From Lysobacter gummosus (GTDB lineage Bacteria; Pseudomonadota; Gammaproteobacteria; Xanthomonadales; Xanthomonadaceae): a DNA stretch of 64,000 bases. Shown here piece after piece: positions 55,440 to 64,000 of the stretch. How positions within the stretch are numbered: position 1 is the first letter of the stretch; each line of letters begins with the position of its first letter. The stretch spans positions 3,348,001 through 3,412,000 of the forward strand of contig NZ_CP011131.1 in NCBI RefSeq assembly GCF_001442805.1, read 5' to 3'. Below the pieces are notes generated by a model, which saw nothing but the letters and a program-made list of their open reading frames with translations, made no database searches and was not told where the DNA came from. A program made the position numbers and the translations under genes.

Positions 55440-55464
55440 CATTTGTGACATGCATCAAAATTAC

Positions 55465-55495
55465 ACAAAAGAAAAACCCGGCCGAGGCCGGGTTT
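55465..55495 (-). terminator. terminator of the cold-shock gene
   Basis: Minus-strand reading: AAACCCGGCC, TC, GGCCGGGTTT, then TTCTTTTGTG. It lies 42 bp after the stop of the cold-shock gene. Confidence 0.93.
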
Positions 55496-55537
55496 CTCTG
55501 ACGAAGTGCGGCGCGATGTTGCGCCGCAGCGAACGTC

Positions 55538-55747
55538 TTACAACGGTTCGACCGCGTCGGCCTGCAGGCCTTTCTGACCCTGCACGACCGTGAAGGAAAC
55601 CTTCTGGCCTTCCTTCAGGCTCTTGAAGCCCTGGGACTGGATCGCGCGGAAATGCACGAATACGTCTTCGCCGTTTTCACGGCTGATGAAGCCAAAACCC
55701 TTGGCATCGTTGAACCACTTGACGGTTCCGATTTCTTTGCCGGACAT
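55538..55747 (-). CDS. cspA: cold-shock domain protein
   Basis: 69 residues. Single cold-shock OB fold binding single-stranded RNA/DNA. RNP1 KGFGFI and RNP2 VFVHF are intact; the ends [11 protein letters not shown] and [10 protein letters not shown] are typical. AAGGAG precedes the ATG by 9 nt. Whether it is truly cold-induced cannot be seen. The region upstream is shared with a divergent membrane-protein gene. Confidence 0.95.
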   Translation of the reverse strand: MSGKEIGTVKWFNDAKGFGFISRENGEDVFVHFRAIQSQGFKSLKEGQKVSFTVVQGQKGLQADAVEPL

Positions 55748-55962
55748 CGTTACTCTCTCCTTGGAACGTGGTGTTGTTAACGCGGCTTTTCCGCGTGCTG
55801 GTTGCAAGGAGGAAGCGAGGTGCAACGATGTAGCGGATCGATGGATCAACCGCATCGGGCCACGATTCACGGTGACCCTTGGCAAACGCAGCGCCCGCAA
55901 CGTACCCCGACATGGGCCAAAATGCAAACAGCCCGGACAACCCGTCCGGACAGGGGTTCGGC

Positions 55963-56448
55963 ATGGATTTGGATACGTTTTATTACATATTGGCGGGCGT
56001 GCTGGTGGTCATCGGAATCGTCGGCACGGTGCTGCCGGCGCTGCCCGGTCTGCCGCTGGTGTTCGCCGGCATGCTGCTGGCCTCGTGGGTGTCGGGATTC
56101 GAGAAAGTGGGCGGGGTCGCCCTGGTCGTACTCGGCCTGCTGACGGTGCTGTCTATGGGCATCGATTTCGCCGCCACGGCGATGGGCGCCAAACGCGTCG
56201 GGGCGAGCAAGCTGGCGATTATCGGCTCGGTCATCGGCACCTTCGCCGGGCTGGCGTTCGGGCTGGTCGGTGTATTCGTCGGCCCCTTCGTCGGCGCACT
56301 GGTCGGCGAACTCATCCATACGCGTCAGTTGTCCCAGGCGACCAAGGTCGGCGTCGGCACCTGGATCGGCATCGTCGTCGGCACCGTGCTCAAGTTCGGA
56401 CTGGCGTTCGCGATGGTCGGCCTGTTCGCGCTGGCGTGGTTCTTCTAA
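55963..56448 (+). CDS. DUF456-family membrane protein
   Basis: 161 residues with five or six hydrophobic helices and Gly-rich packing: [20 protein letters not shown] at the start, a [16 protein letters not shown] loop, then [21 protein letters not shown]. This pattern is the DUF456 family, of unknown function. The ATG at 55963 has AGGGG in front; the longer reading adds a polar 28-residue stretch and is less likely. Confidence 0.85.
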   Translation: MDLDTFYYILAGVLVVIGIVGTVLPALPGLPLVFAGMLLASWVSGFEKVGGVALVVLGLLTVLSMGIDFAATAMGAKRVGASKLAIIGSVIGTFAGLAFGLVGVFVGPFVGALVGELIHTRQLSQATKVGVGTWIGIVVGTVLKFGLAFAMVGLFALAWFF

Positions 56449-56547
56449 GTGGCGCGCGAGTGTTCAACGCGTGCGCCCGGTTCACGCTTCGTTCGCACAT
56501 CAATGCAAGACTGCAGCGGTTTTGACGCTTACGCCGCGAGTCATGCC

Positions 56548-57705
56548 ATGCCCTACTCCCGCACGATCCTGTTCCTCGCCCTGGCGGCCTCGCCGTCGAT
56601 CGGCTCGGCCCAGACCACCGCGCAACCGGCGACTCCGGAAGCGTGCATGGCGGTCACCGTCGATGCCGATCGCCTGGCCTGCTACGACAAAGCGCTGGGC
56701 CGCCAGGCCGGCGACGCGCGCCAGGCCGATATCGCCGCGAAGGAAGCCAAGGCGATCCGCAAGAATCTGGAAATCGGCGACGAGATCGCCGGCGAACCCA
56801 AGCCCGGCGTCGCCGAGCGCGCGCGCCGCGCGGTGTCGGGCAGCATGTTCAGTCACGACGAGCCGCTGAATGACGCGATCGCCAACGCCGGCAAGGGCGG
56901 CCTGCTCGACAGCCGCTGGGAGCTGGCCAAGGACTCCAAGCTGGGCGTGTTCAACTTCCGCGCCTACAAGCCGGTGTACCTGTTGCCGGTGTTCTGGAAC
57001 AACGATCCCAACGTGTTGCCGCACTCGCCCAACCCGCGCAACACCGTGACCGAGCCGCAGTCGCTCAAGGACATCGAGACCAAGTTCCAGATCAGCTTCA
57101 AGACCAAGGCGGTGGAGAACTTGTTCGGCGACAACGGCGACATCTGGATGGGCTATACCCAGTCCTCGCGCTGGCAGGTCTACAACGCCGAGGACTCGCG
57201 TCCGTTCCGCGAGACCAACTACGAACCCGAAGTGATGCTGGTGTTCCGCAACAACTATCACATCGGCGGCTGGAGCGGCCGCATGGCCGCGATCGGCGTC
57301 AATCACCAGTCCAACGGCCGCACCGATCCGTTCTCGCGCAGCTGGAACCGGGTGATCGGCCAGATCGGCCTGGATCGCGAGAACTGGGCGATCGTGGCGC
57401 GGCCGTGGTGGCGAATCTCCGACGGCCGCGACGACGACAATCCCGATATCGAGGATTACATCGGCCGCGGCGACCTGACCATCGTGCACAAGCGCGGCGG
57501 TCATGAGTTCTCGCTGATGGCGCGGCATTCGCTGCGCAGCGGAGACCGCTCGCACGGTGCGCTGCAGTTCGACTGGGGATTCCCGATCCACAACCAGTTG
57601 CGCGGCCATCTGCAGATCTTCGACGGCTACGGCGAGAGCCTGATCGACTACAACCACCGCGCCACCTACATCGGCCTGGGCATCTCGCTGCTGGAGTGGT
57701 ACTGA
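56548..57705 (+). CDS. pldA: outer-membrane phospholipase A1
   Basis: 385 residues. Signal peptide (1 to about 20), an extra N-terminal periplasmic part (about 20-100), and the 12-strand OMPLA barrel. The catalytic block GVNHQSNGRTDPFSRSWNR holds the active His-Ser-Asn triad elements and calcium-binding Ser. The chain ends in Trp-Tyr (LLEWY), the aromatic C-terminus expected for an outer-membrane barrel. Degrades phospholipids in the outer leaflet, linked to membrane integrity and lysis. Confidence 0.94.
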   Translation: MPYSRTILFLALAASPSIGSAQTTAQPATPEACMAVTVDADRLACYDKALGRQAGDARQADIAAKEAKAIRKNLEIGDEIAGEPKPGVAERARRAVSGSMFSHDEPLNDAIANAGKGGLLDSRWELAKDSKLGVFNFRAYKPVYLLPVFWNNDPNVLPHSPNPRNTVTEPQSLKDIETKFQISFKTKAVENLFGDNGDIWMGYTQSSRWQVYNAEDSRPFRETNYEPEVMLVFRNNYHIGGWSGRMAAIGVNHQSNGRTDPFSRSWNRVIGQIGLDRENWAIVARPWWRISDGRDDDNPDIEDYIGRGDLTIVHKRGGHEFSLMARHSLRSGDRSHGALQFDWGFPIHNQLRGHLQIFDGYGESLIDYNHRATYIGLGISLLEWY

Positions 57706-57714
57706 GCCGGCGCT

Positions 57715-57751
57715 GCGCGGCCCGGCGATGCATGGCCTCGCCGGGCCGCGC
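57715..57751 (+). terminator. strong hairpin after pldA
   Basis: A perfect 14-bp stem GCGCGGCCCGGCGA / TCGCCGGGCCGCGC with a 9-nt loop begins 10 bp after the stop. There is no T-run, so termination is uncertain, but such stems stabilise 3' ends. Confidence 0.5.
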
Positions 57752-57856
57752 GGCATCCGCCCGACCCGGCAAGGCGGCGTGTTCGAAACTGCGACGCAAT
57801 GTGATCCGTGCCGCCGATCCGCCGCGCTAGGCTGGATCGGATCGACGGAGAACACG

Positions 57857-58828
57857 ATGAAGATGCGGCGCATCCTCTCGCTGGACGGCGGAGGCATACG
57901 CGGCCTGGTGAGTTGCCATTGGCTGGGGGGCCTGGAACAGGCCCTGATTCAGGCGGGAAAGGCCCAGGCCGGAAAAACCGGTTTACTGAAGAATTTCGAC
58001 TTGATCGCCGGCAGCTCGACCGGCGCGCTGATCGCCTGCGGACTGGCCAGCGGCATCGATCCGGACGCGCTGGCGCAGTTGTATCGCGCGCAGCGCCATC
58101 TGATTTTTCCCAATCTCGCCGGCCGCTTGTGGTCGCGCACTAGTCGCTTGATCAGCGACGGCCTGTCGGCGCCGCGCTACGACGGCGTGGGCATCGAGAA
58201 AGTCCTGCGCAAGGTGTTCGGCAAGACCACGCTGGGCCAGCTCAAGGCCCCGGTGCTGATCACCAGCTACGACACGATTTCGCGCTCGCCGGTGATCTTC
58301 AAGAGTTTCCAGCCCGAGCATCGCGACCTGCTGGTGTGGCAGGTGTGTCGCGCCTCCAGCGCGGCGCCGACTTATTTCCCCGCCCATGCGATGAAGGTCG
58401 AAGGCAAGGACTGCGCGCTGATCGACGGCGGCGTGGTCGCCAACAATCCAACCGCCTGCGCCATCGCCGAGGCGTTGCGCAAAGACGCCCAGGTCGATAA
58501 CAGCCGCGATCTGGTGGTGGTATCGGTAGGCAGCGGCGAGCGCACGCGCAGCATCGACCTGGAATCGGCGCGCTCGTGGGGCGCGCTGGAATGGGCGGTG
58601 CCGATCATCGACGTGTTGTTCGACGGCAATACCGATTCGGTGGATTACATCGCGCGGCAGTTGGTCGGCGATGGGTATTTCCGCATGCAGGCCGAGCTGA
58701 CTGTCGGGCTGGATGATCTGGACGATACGAGCGAGACGAATGTGTTGGGGTTGGAGACGATGGCTCGTGAGTATTTGGCTCGGCCGGCGACCAAGAAGAT
58801 GCTGGAGCGGTTGGTCAAGATGCTTTGA
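57857..58828 (+). CDS. patatin-like phospholipase
   Basis: 323 residues, no signal peptide. Oxyanion glycine loop SLDGGGIRG at about residues 8-16, nucleophile Ser in GSSTGA near 56, and catalytic Asp in ALIDGGVVANNP near 195 give the patatin Ser-Asp dyad. A lipid acyl hydrolase acting in the cytoplasm. The architecture also resembles CBASS CapV effectors, but no cyclic-nucleotide synthase gene is adjacent. GGAG precedes the ATG by 7 nt. Confidence 0.92.
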   Translation: MKMRRILSLDGGGIRGLVSCHWLGGLEQALIQAGKAQAGKTGLLKNFDLIAGSSTGALIACGLASGIDPDALAQLYRAQRHLIFPNLAGRLWSRTSRLISDGLSAPRYDGVGIEKVLRKVFGKTTLGQLKAPVLITSYDTISRSPVIFKSFQPEHRDLLVWQVCRASSAAPTYFPAHAMKVEGKDCALIDGGVVANNPTACAIAEALRKDAQVDNSRDLVVVSVGSGERTRSIDLESARSWGALEWAVPIIDVLFDGNTDSVDYIARQLVGDGYFRMQAELTVGLDDLDDTSETNVLGLETMAREYLARPATKKMLERLVKML

Positions 58829-58950
58829 GGGGTTGGGGTGAGGTCTGTGCGGGTCCGGGTGCTGGGTGCCGCGTGCGGCATGCTCACGTCGCGCTTTGCA
58901 GCGACAGACTGTGCCTACGCGTCCCTCCCAGGTATCGACGCTCTCCCCTA

Positions 58951-59301
58951 CCGTCATTCCCGCGAACGCGGGCTCCGCTTTACTTCGGCGGAGCCGAACA
59001 TCCAGGGCCTTTCGTGCGAGAACGCTTGAAGTCACTGGATTCCCGCGTTCGCGGGAATGACGGACTGGAAGGATGACGCTGAAGGCTCTGGATGTTCGGC
59101 TCCGCCGAAGTAAAGCGGAGCCCGCCTTCGCGGGAATGACGGACTGGAGGGATGGCGCTGAAGCCTCTGGATTCCCGCGTTCGCGGGAATGACGGACTGG
59201 AGGGATGACGCTGAAGTCTCTGGATTCCCCCGTTCGCGGGAATGACGGCCTGGAAGGATAGCGCTGAAGTCTGTGGATTCCCGCCTTCGCGGGAATGACG
59301 G
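58951..59301. repeat. REP-type palindrome array D (6 units) in a 601-bp gene-free stretch
   Basis: Six units: an inverted composite (58951-59003), a simple unit (59037-59063), a composite (59090-59142), then simple units at 59169-59195, 59222-59248 and 59275-59301. Spacers are near-identical (ACTGGAGGGATGGCGCTGAA), so this is not a CRISPR array. The rest of 58829-59429 holds only a fragment of the GGGGCTGAAGCCCC family and the fumarase terminator. Confidence 0.92.
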
Positions 59302-59361
59302 CCTGGAAAGACGGCGCTGAAGCCCCTTCCGACAAAAGCACCGCAGCACAATCACCGACCG

Positions 59362-59394
59362 CAAAAAACAAAAACGCCGGGGCAAGCCCGGCGT
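59362..59394 (-). terminator. terminator of the fumarase gene
   Basis: Minus-strand reading: ACGCCGGG, loop CTTGC, CCCGGCGT, then TTTTGTTTTTTG. It lies about 36 bp after the fumarase stop. Confidence 0.92.
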
Positions 59395-59429
59395 CTTCGT
59401 TAGATCCGCAAACAGCGCAGCAGCGCCGC

Positions 59430-60989
59430 TCAGGCCGACTCCACCACCACCGGAATCTTCCCGATCCGCGCCTGCCATTCCTTCGGGCCGGTCTTGTGCA
59501 CCGACTCGCCGGTGCTGTCCACCGCCACCGTCACCGGCATGTCCTGCACGGTGAACTCGTAGATCGCTTCCATGCCTAAGTCGGCGAAGCCGACCACGCG
59601 CGAGGCCTTGATCGCCTTCGACACCAGATACGCCGCGCCGCCGACGGCCATCAGGTACACCGAGCGGTGCTTCTTGATCGCGTCGATGCCGGCCGGGCCG
59701 CGTTCGGCCTTGCCCACCATGCCCAGCAGGCCGGTCTGCGCCAGCACTTGTTCGGTGAACTTGTCCATGCGCGTGGCCGTGGTCGGGCCGGCGGGGCCGA
59801 CGACTTCGTCGCGCACCGGATCGACCGGGCCGACGTAATAGATGAAACGGCCCTTGAAATCGACCGGCAACGGCTCGCCCTTGCCCAGCATCTCGACCAT
59901 GCGCTTGTGCGCGGCGTCGCGACCGGTCAATAGCTTGCCGTTGAGCAGCAGCACTTCGCCGGGCTTCCAGCTGGCGACGTCTTCCGGCGTCACCGTGTCC
60001 AGATCGACGCGGCGGCCCTTGGAGGCGTCGTAGGTCAGCTTCGGCCAGTCTTCCAGCGACGGCGGATCGAGCATCACCGGACCGCTGCCGTCGAGGGTGA
60101 AATGCGCATGGCGGGTCGCCGCGCAATTCGGGATCATCGCCACCGGCAGGTTGGCGGCGTGGGTCGGATAGTCCTTGACCTTGATGTCGAGCACCGTGGT
60201 CAGGCCGCCCAGGCCCTGCGCGCCGATGCCGAGCGCATTGACCTTCTCGTACAGCTCAAGACGCAGTTCTTCGGCGCGATTGCTGGCGCCGCGCGCCTGC
60301 AGATCGGTGATGTCGATCGGCTCCATCAGCGATTCTTTCGCCAGCAGCATCGCCTTCTCGGCGGTACCGCCGATGCCGATGCCGAGCATGCCCGGCGGGC
60401 ACCAGCCCGCGCCCATGGTCGGCACGGTCTTGAGCACCCAATCGACGATGGAATCCGACGGGTTGAGCATCGCGAACTTGGACTTGGCTTCCGAACCGCC
60501 GCCCTTGGCCGCGACGATCACATCGACCGTATTGCCCGGCACGACCTTGACGTTGACCACCGCCGGCGTGTTGTCGCGGGTGTTGCTGCGTTTGCCGGCC
60601 GGATCGGCCAGCACGCTGGCGCGCAGCTTGTTGTCGGGATGGTTGTAGGCGCGGCGCACGCCTTCGTTGACCATGTCCTCCACGCCCATGGTGGCGCCGT
60701 CCCAGCGCACGTCCATGCCGATTTCCAGGAACACGGTGACGATGCCGGTGTCCTGGCAGATCGGCCGGTGGCCTTCGGCGCACATGCGCGAATTGATCAG
60801 GATCTGCGCGATCGCGTCCTTGGCCGCGGCGCTTTCCTCGCGCTCGTAGGCAGCGGCGAGATTCTTGATGTAATCGACCGGGTGGTAATAGCTGATGTAC
60901 TGCAGGCCATCGGCGATGGACTGGATCAGGTCGTCCTGGCGGATGACGACGGGGCCGCTGGAAGCGGCCGAAGACGAGGTTGCGGTCAC
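59430..60989 (-). CDS. fumA: class I fumarate hydratase (Fe-S)
   Basis: 519 residues. Interconverts fumarate and malate with an oxygen-sensitive [4Fe-4S] cluster. The three cluster Cys are in PICQDTGIV, GWCPPGMLG and IPNCAATRHAHF. N-terminal alpha part and C-terminal beta part (about 350-515) are joined, as in FumA/FumB. Start is a GTG at 60987-60989 followed by a polar Ser/Ala stretch. Its product step follows that of SDH encoded 20 kb away. Own terminator follows. Confidence 0.95.
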   Translation of the reverse strand: MTATSSSAASSGPVVIRQDDLIQSIADGLQYISYYHPVDYIKNLAAAYEREESAAAKDAIAQILINSRMCAEGHRPICQDTGIVTVFLEIGMDVRWDGATMGVEDMVNEGVRRAYNHPDNKLRASVLADPAGKRSNTRDNTPAVVNVKVVPGNTVDVIVAAKGGGSEAKSKFAMLNPSDSIVDWVLKTVPTMGAGWCPPGMLGIGIGGTAEKAMLLAKESLMEPIDITDLQARGASNRAEELRLELYEKVNALGIGAQGLGGLTTVLDIKVKDYPTHAANLPVAMIPNCAATRHAHFTLDGSGPVMLDPPSLEDWPKLTYDASKGRRVDLDTVTPEDVASWKPGEVLLLNGKLLTGRDAAHKRMVEMLGKGEPLPVDFKGRFIYYVGPVDPVRDEVVGPAGPTTATRMDKFTEQVLAQTGLLGMVGKAERGPAGIDAIKKHRSVYLMAVGGAAYLVSKAIKASRVVGFADLGMEAIYEFTVQDMPVTVAVDSTGESVHKTGPKEWQARIGKIPVVVESA

Positions 60990-61124
60990 GGCGGGCGTAG
61001 GGCTGGCGGTGTGGGACCGCTATTCTACCCGTCCGGCCGGGTCGCGCCCCGACGCGGCCCCGGGCGCCCGTCCCGGGGCCGCGCACGCCTCCCGCCGTCC
61101 GATCACGGCCTAGACGGATACCCG

Positions 61125-61493
61125 ATGAGCTACCAGCCACCCCGTTCGACCGTTACCTCGCCGCAGAACCCGGCCTTCCGCCCCATGCGGCTGGCGATCG
61201 GACTGATCGCGCCGCTGCTGATCGGCCTGGGCACCCTGGCCGTGGTGCCGCAGTTCAAGGCCACCTTCAGCGCATTCGGCGCCGATCTGCCGCGGATGAC
61301 GCAAATCCTGATGGACTACCCGTGGATGCTGTGTCCGGCGCCGCTGGCGGTGCTGGCGCTGTGGGCGGTCTGGCCGGCGCGGCAGCGCGACAACGCCGCG
61401 TATTTGTTCGGCGTGATGCTCGCGATGGCGGGTTCCGCCTTTGTGGTGCTTGCCCTGTATCGGCCGATCTTTCTGCTCGGCGCTACGATCTGA
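61125..61493 (+). CDS. unknown small inner-membrane protein (122 aa)
   Basis: 122 residues, three hydrophobic segments (about 22-43, 68-85 and 95-117). No family recognised. The middle has a periplasmic or cytoplasmic loop KATFSAFGADLPRMTQ. The ATG at 61125 is the first in frame after the divergent fumarase promoter region, but its ribosome site is weak. 58 bp separate it from the NIPSNAP gene on the same strand. Confidence 0.68.
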   Translation: MSYQPPRSTVTSPQNPAFRPMRLAIGLIAPLLIGLGTLAVVPQFKATFSAFGADLPRMTQILMDYPWMLCPAPLAVLALWAVWPARQRDNAAYLFGVMLAMAGSAFVVLALYRPIFLLGATI

Positions 61494-61551
61494 TGCCTGC
61501 GCTCACGCCGTGTCCGCGAGCGACGCCCCTCACTGCCGCACCGGAGTCCGC

Positions 61552-61878
61552 ATGATCACCTGCTACCTGCGCTACATCATCGATCCCTACCAACTGGCCG
61601 AGTTCGAGCAATACGGCCGCCTGTGGATTCCGTTGGTCGAGAAATTCGGCGGCACCCACCACGGTTATTTCATGCCTTCGGAGGGCCATAGCAACGTGGC
61701 CCTGGCGATGTTTTCGTTTCCGAGCCTGGCCGCGTACGAGGATTACCGCACGCGCTCGTTCGAAGATCCCGAGTGTCAGGCCGCGTTCGCCTATGCGGCG
61801 GAAAAACGCTTCATCGTCAGCTACGAGCGCAGCTTCTTCCGGCCGGTGTTCGGCGACGGCGAGGCCGCGAAAGGCTGA
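61552..61878 (+). CDS. NIPSNAP-family protein
   Basis: 108 residues, a dimeric alpha/beta barrel domain. MITCYLRYIIDPYQLAEFEQYG at the start, then GTHHGYFMPSEG and the YERSFFRPVF end match NIPSNAP/DUF1330-like proteins. Enzymatic function not established in bacteria. GGAG precedes the ATG by 6 nt. Confidence 0.85.
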   Translation: MITCYLRYIIDPYQLAEFEQYGRLWIPLVEKFGGTHHGYFMPSEGHSNVALAMFSFPSLAAYEDYRTRSFEDPECQAAFAYAAEKRFIVSYERSFFRPVFGDGEAAKG

Positions 61879-61960
61879 TCGCCCTTCCTCGCGGCGATCA
61901 TCGGCGGCCTTGCGGCCGCCGATGTCTCGCGGGTTCCGGCGGCGCGGATCGATACCGCCG

Positions 61961-62953
61961 TCAGCGAACGCCCGCCGGCGCGTCGATCGTCCACAAGGTC
62001 GTGCTGCCTTGCGCATCCGGATCGAACGGCGCCGATTCGAACGCGATCGTGCTGCCGTCCGGCGACCAGCCCGGCGCGCCGTCGAGCCCGCAACTGCGGG
62101 TGACGCGGATGCGGTTGCCGCCGTTGGCCGGAATCACGAACACGTTCGCGATTTCGACATCGGCATCGCCGGACGAATACACGATGTAGTTTCCGCTCGG
62201 CGACCACGACGCATCGGTATTGAACAGCTCGCCGGCTCGGGTCACGTTGAACACCGCGCCGGTGGCGACATCCAGCGTGAACACGTCCCAGCTTTCAGGG
62301 CCGACCTCGCGCTGGAACACGATCTTGTCGCCCTTGGGCGACCACTCCGGCTGTCGGTCGTTATGGCTCTGGGTCAGGCGGACGGCCGGCTCAGTGCCGT
62401 CGCTGCGTATCTTCCACAATTCGCCGCCGGCCTCCGGATTGGCTTGGCTGTGCGACTCGAACACGATCCACCGCTTGCCTTCGCTCAGCACCGGCGAGAT
62501 CGACGGCTCCCACGCCAGAAAGCCCGGCCGTCGGGTGACGCGCCGCGACGCGCCGCCGGCCGCGGGCGCCAGATAGATTTCGTCGCGATCGACGACATCG
62601 CTCGAATAGGCCACCTCATCGGTGGCCGCGGACCAGCATTGCCCCGGCAGGTTCACGCTCTGCGCGGAGGTGGGGCTGAGCGCGGCCAACACCGCGCCGC
62701 CCTCGGCCGGCACAGTGCGCACCACCGATTTTCCGGTGTTGTAGCGCGTAGCGAAATTGGTGAAAGCCAACACCCGGCCGTTCGGCGAGAAACAGGGATT
62801 CTGGAAGCTGCGGCCCAGGCCCGTGCCGGTGACGGATATCTGCCGGGCCGTATCGGAACGGCAGGCCGCGGCGGCTCGGGATGGCGCTTGCGCGATAGCC
62901 AACAGGGGGCACAGGCAGGCCATGGCCAGCAGCGGCAGTGCTTGCTTTTGCAT
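61961..62953 (-). CDS. exported PD40/TolB-like beta-propeller protein
   Basis: 330 residues. Signal peptide (1 to about 22, ending AIAQA) followed by repeated PD40 motifs: NPCFSPNGRVLAF, QPEWSPKGDKIVF, DASWSPSGNYIVY and APGWSPDGSTIAF, a TolB-like six-bladed propeller. Cys in AACRS, NPCFS, GQCWS and RSCGLD could pair. Not TolB itself, which has an N-terminal domain and sits in the tol-pal operon. Probably a secreted or periplasmic binding protein. Its ATG is 413 bp from the ABC transporter start. Confidence 0.83.
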   Translation of the reverse strand: MQKQALPLLAMACLCPLLAIAQAPSRAAAACRSDTARQISVTGTGLGRSFQNPCFSPNGRVLAFTNFATRYNTGKSVVRTVPAEGGAVLAALSPTSAQSVNLPGQCWSAATDEVAYSSDVVDRDEIYLAPAAGGASRRVTRRPGFLAWEPSISPVLSEGKRWIVFESHSQANPEAGGELWKIRSDGTEPAVRLTQSHNDRQPEWSPKGDKIVFQREVGPESWDVFTLDVATGAVFNVTRAGELFNTDASWSPSGNYIVYSSGDADVEIANVFVIPANGGNRIRVTRSCGLDGAPGWSPDGSTIAFESAPFDPDAQGSTTLWTIDAPAGVR

Positions 62954-63366
62954 GGTGGTCGATCCTTTGAAGGGGCGGGAATCGCCGCTTCCGACCGACA
63001 TCGGACGCATTCGCGGCATCGGTGCCGTATCCGGACTGCATCAGTCCGCGACGATGCGCGCATCACAATTCACTCGCCTGGGCTCCGCAGTGATGCCAGT
63101 CGCAATGCCTCGATCGCGATGGGCTTGTACCGCTTACGCGATATGCCGAACGGCTTATCCCGACAGAGCCCTTGTCCGTCGGCGCTCGATGCCGGGCCTG
63201 TCACTGCCGATCGGAATGCGCGCGCCGACGATGGCATCGATCAGATCCTGCGCATCCTGCTGCGCCCTGCCTCGCGGTGACCGCACTTCAGCACCGATGA
63301 GCGCCGGATTCAAGACGATGCAAGGACCGGTCGCAAGCCACGGCGGATCGGGAGCACAATCGGTGC
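62954..63366. other. divergent gene-free stretch before the ABC transporter gene
   Basis: 413 bp with only short shadow ORFs. It must hold promoters for the PD40 gene and the ABC transporter gene; none was recognised with confidence. Confidence 0.5.
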
Positions 63367-64000
63367 ATGGCCACTCCCCACGATAACGACAACGCCCGTC
63401 GTCCCGGCAAAGACAGCGGCGGCAAACCCAGTCTGCGCGAACGTTTCAACGCGCTGCGCAATCTGCCGCCCTTCCTCAGGCAGATCTGGCAGACCAGCCC
63501 CGCGCTGACGCTGATCACGCTCGGATTGCGCCTGATACGCGCGTTGTTGCCGGTGGTCACGCTCTACGTCGGCAAGCTGATCATCGACGAAGCGGTGCGG
63601 CTGGTCGGTACCGGGCACGGCTTCGGCTCGTTGCCCGAGGCCTGGGCGGGCGGACAACTGGACACTTTGTTGGCGCTGTTGGCCTTGGAGTTCGGCCTCG
63701 CGATCGGCTCGGACCTGCTCGGCCGCGTGGTCAACTACGGCGACTCGCTGCTGTCGGAGCTGTTCACCAACGTCACCAGCGTGCGCCTGATGGAACACGC
63801 TGCGACCTTGGACCTGGAGGATTTCGAAGATCCCGATCTGCAGGACAAGCTCGACCGCGCGCGCCGCCAGACGATGGGGCGCATGAGCCTGATGAGCCAG
63901 TTGTTCGGCCAGGTCCAGGACACCATCACCGTGATCAGCTTCGCGATCGGCCTGCTGGTGTATGCGCCGTGGCTGATCCTGCTGCTCGCGGTCGCGCTGA
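63367..64000 (+). CDS. ABC transporter, membrane-domain part (cut by window edge)
   Basis: 211 residues to the window end. A polar N-terminus (HDNDNARRPGKDSGGK), then a transmembrane helix (about 45-70; LTLITLGLRLIRALLPVV), a short periplasmic loop, further helices (about 97-115), the coupling-type segment EHAATLDLEDFEDPDLQDKLDRARRQ, and helices from 180. This is the type-I exporter permease fold, with the ATPase domain expected after the window. Substrate unknown. Confidence 0.88.
   Translation, partial: MATPHDNDNARRPGKDSGGKPSLRERFNALRNLPPFLRQIWQTSPALTLITLGLRLIRALLPVVTLYVGKLIIDEAVRLVGTGHGFGSLPEAWAGGQLDTLLALLALEFGLAIGSDLLGRVVNYGDSLLSELFTNVTSVRLMEHAATLDLEDFEDPDLQDKLDRARRQTMGRMSLMSQLFGQVQDTITVISFAIGLLVYAPWLILLLAVAL

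Larger units (their letters stand above)
55235..55537. other. AT-richer gene-free stretch downstream of cspA
   Basis: About 300 bp, clearly lower in GC than its surroundings. It contains palindromic GATTTAAATC and a repeat GATTTAA near 55304-55330, a 10-bp inverted repeat TACATATTCG / CGAATATGTA (55405-55439), and the cspA terminator at its end. No ORF is supported. Confidence 0.6.

Noticed and set aside
57857..58828. CBASS defence operon with a CapV-type patatin effector
   Set aside because: No cyclic-nucleotide synthase or other CBASS gene is adjacent; neighbours are pldA and a REP array.
58951..59301. CRISPR array
   Set aside because: Units are palindromic, of two alternating types, and the spacers are near-identical to each other; no cas genes are present.

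Overview
This window is high-GC chromosomal DNA, judged by eye at close to 70 % GC. Gene content points to the family Xanthomonadaceae, most likely Lysobacter or a close relative. The reasons are the comEC-exbB-exbD-msbA-lpxK-kdsB-phosphatase operon, SDH genes with SdhE and SdhAF4 nearby, abundant REP-type intergenic palindromes, and several secreted lytic enzymes (S8 and M35 peptidases, a foldase-dependent lipase, OMPLA). Species-level placement is not possible from reading alone.

Layout, 0-10.8 kb: a truncated FMN-binding glutamate synthase family gene, a REP cluster, a UDP-sugar dehydrogenase, a MASE2-GGDEF diguanylate cyclase coupled to an unknown 115-aa protein, a secreted subtilisin-like protease, a small unknown protein, an overlapping pair of pterin-type genes (HPPK-like and pteridine-reductase-like SDR), an NAD-dependent epimerase, and a LysR regulator divergent from an exported NTF2-like protein.

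10.9-16.1 kb: a compact five-gene operon with an anchored periplasmic-binding-like protein, TelA, a lipoprotein fusing a binding-protein domain to a VWA domain, an XpaC-like membrane protein and a KfrA-like DNA-binding protein. It is preceded by an 11-bp tandem repeat. This is the strongest candidate here for an incompletely described system.

16.1-24.6 kb: lipase and its foldase, a divergent AraC regulator, an unrecognised 302-aa protein, tRNA-Leu(UAA), then on the minus strand uvrC-pgsA followed by tRNA-Gly, tRNA-Cys and tRNA-Gly with two intrinsic terminators.

24.6-41.6 kb: a minus-strand envelope operon (comEC, exbB, exbD, msbA, lpxK, kdsB, low-molecular-weight phosphatase), LolD and a LolC/E-type permease, then ygfX, sdhE, a MAPEG protein, the sdhCDAB operon with upstream SdhAF4, and ygfZ on the plus strand. 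These cover lipid A export and lipoprotein trafficking, and succinate dehydrogenase with its maturation factors.

41.7-53.6 kb: asparagine synthase, a fused alpha/beta 2-oxoacid dehydrogenase E1, a GST, a GNAT, glutaryl-CoA-dehydrogenase-like acyl-CoA dehydrogenase, two glycine-zipper envelope proteins, a TatD nuclease, TcdA, and an anchored cytochrome c'-like protein.

53.7-64 kb: an exported M35 metalloprotease, a gene-free stretch with an orphan terminator, a cold-shock protein, a DUF456 protein, phospholipase A1, a patatin-like hydrolase, a six-unit REP array, class I fumarase, a small membrane protein, a NIPSNAP protein, an exported PD40 beta-propeller and a truncated ABC transporter. Four REP clusters and two other inverted-repeat families occupy intergenic regions.
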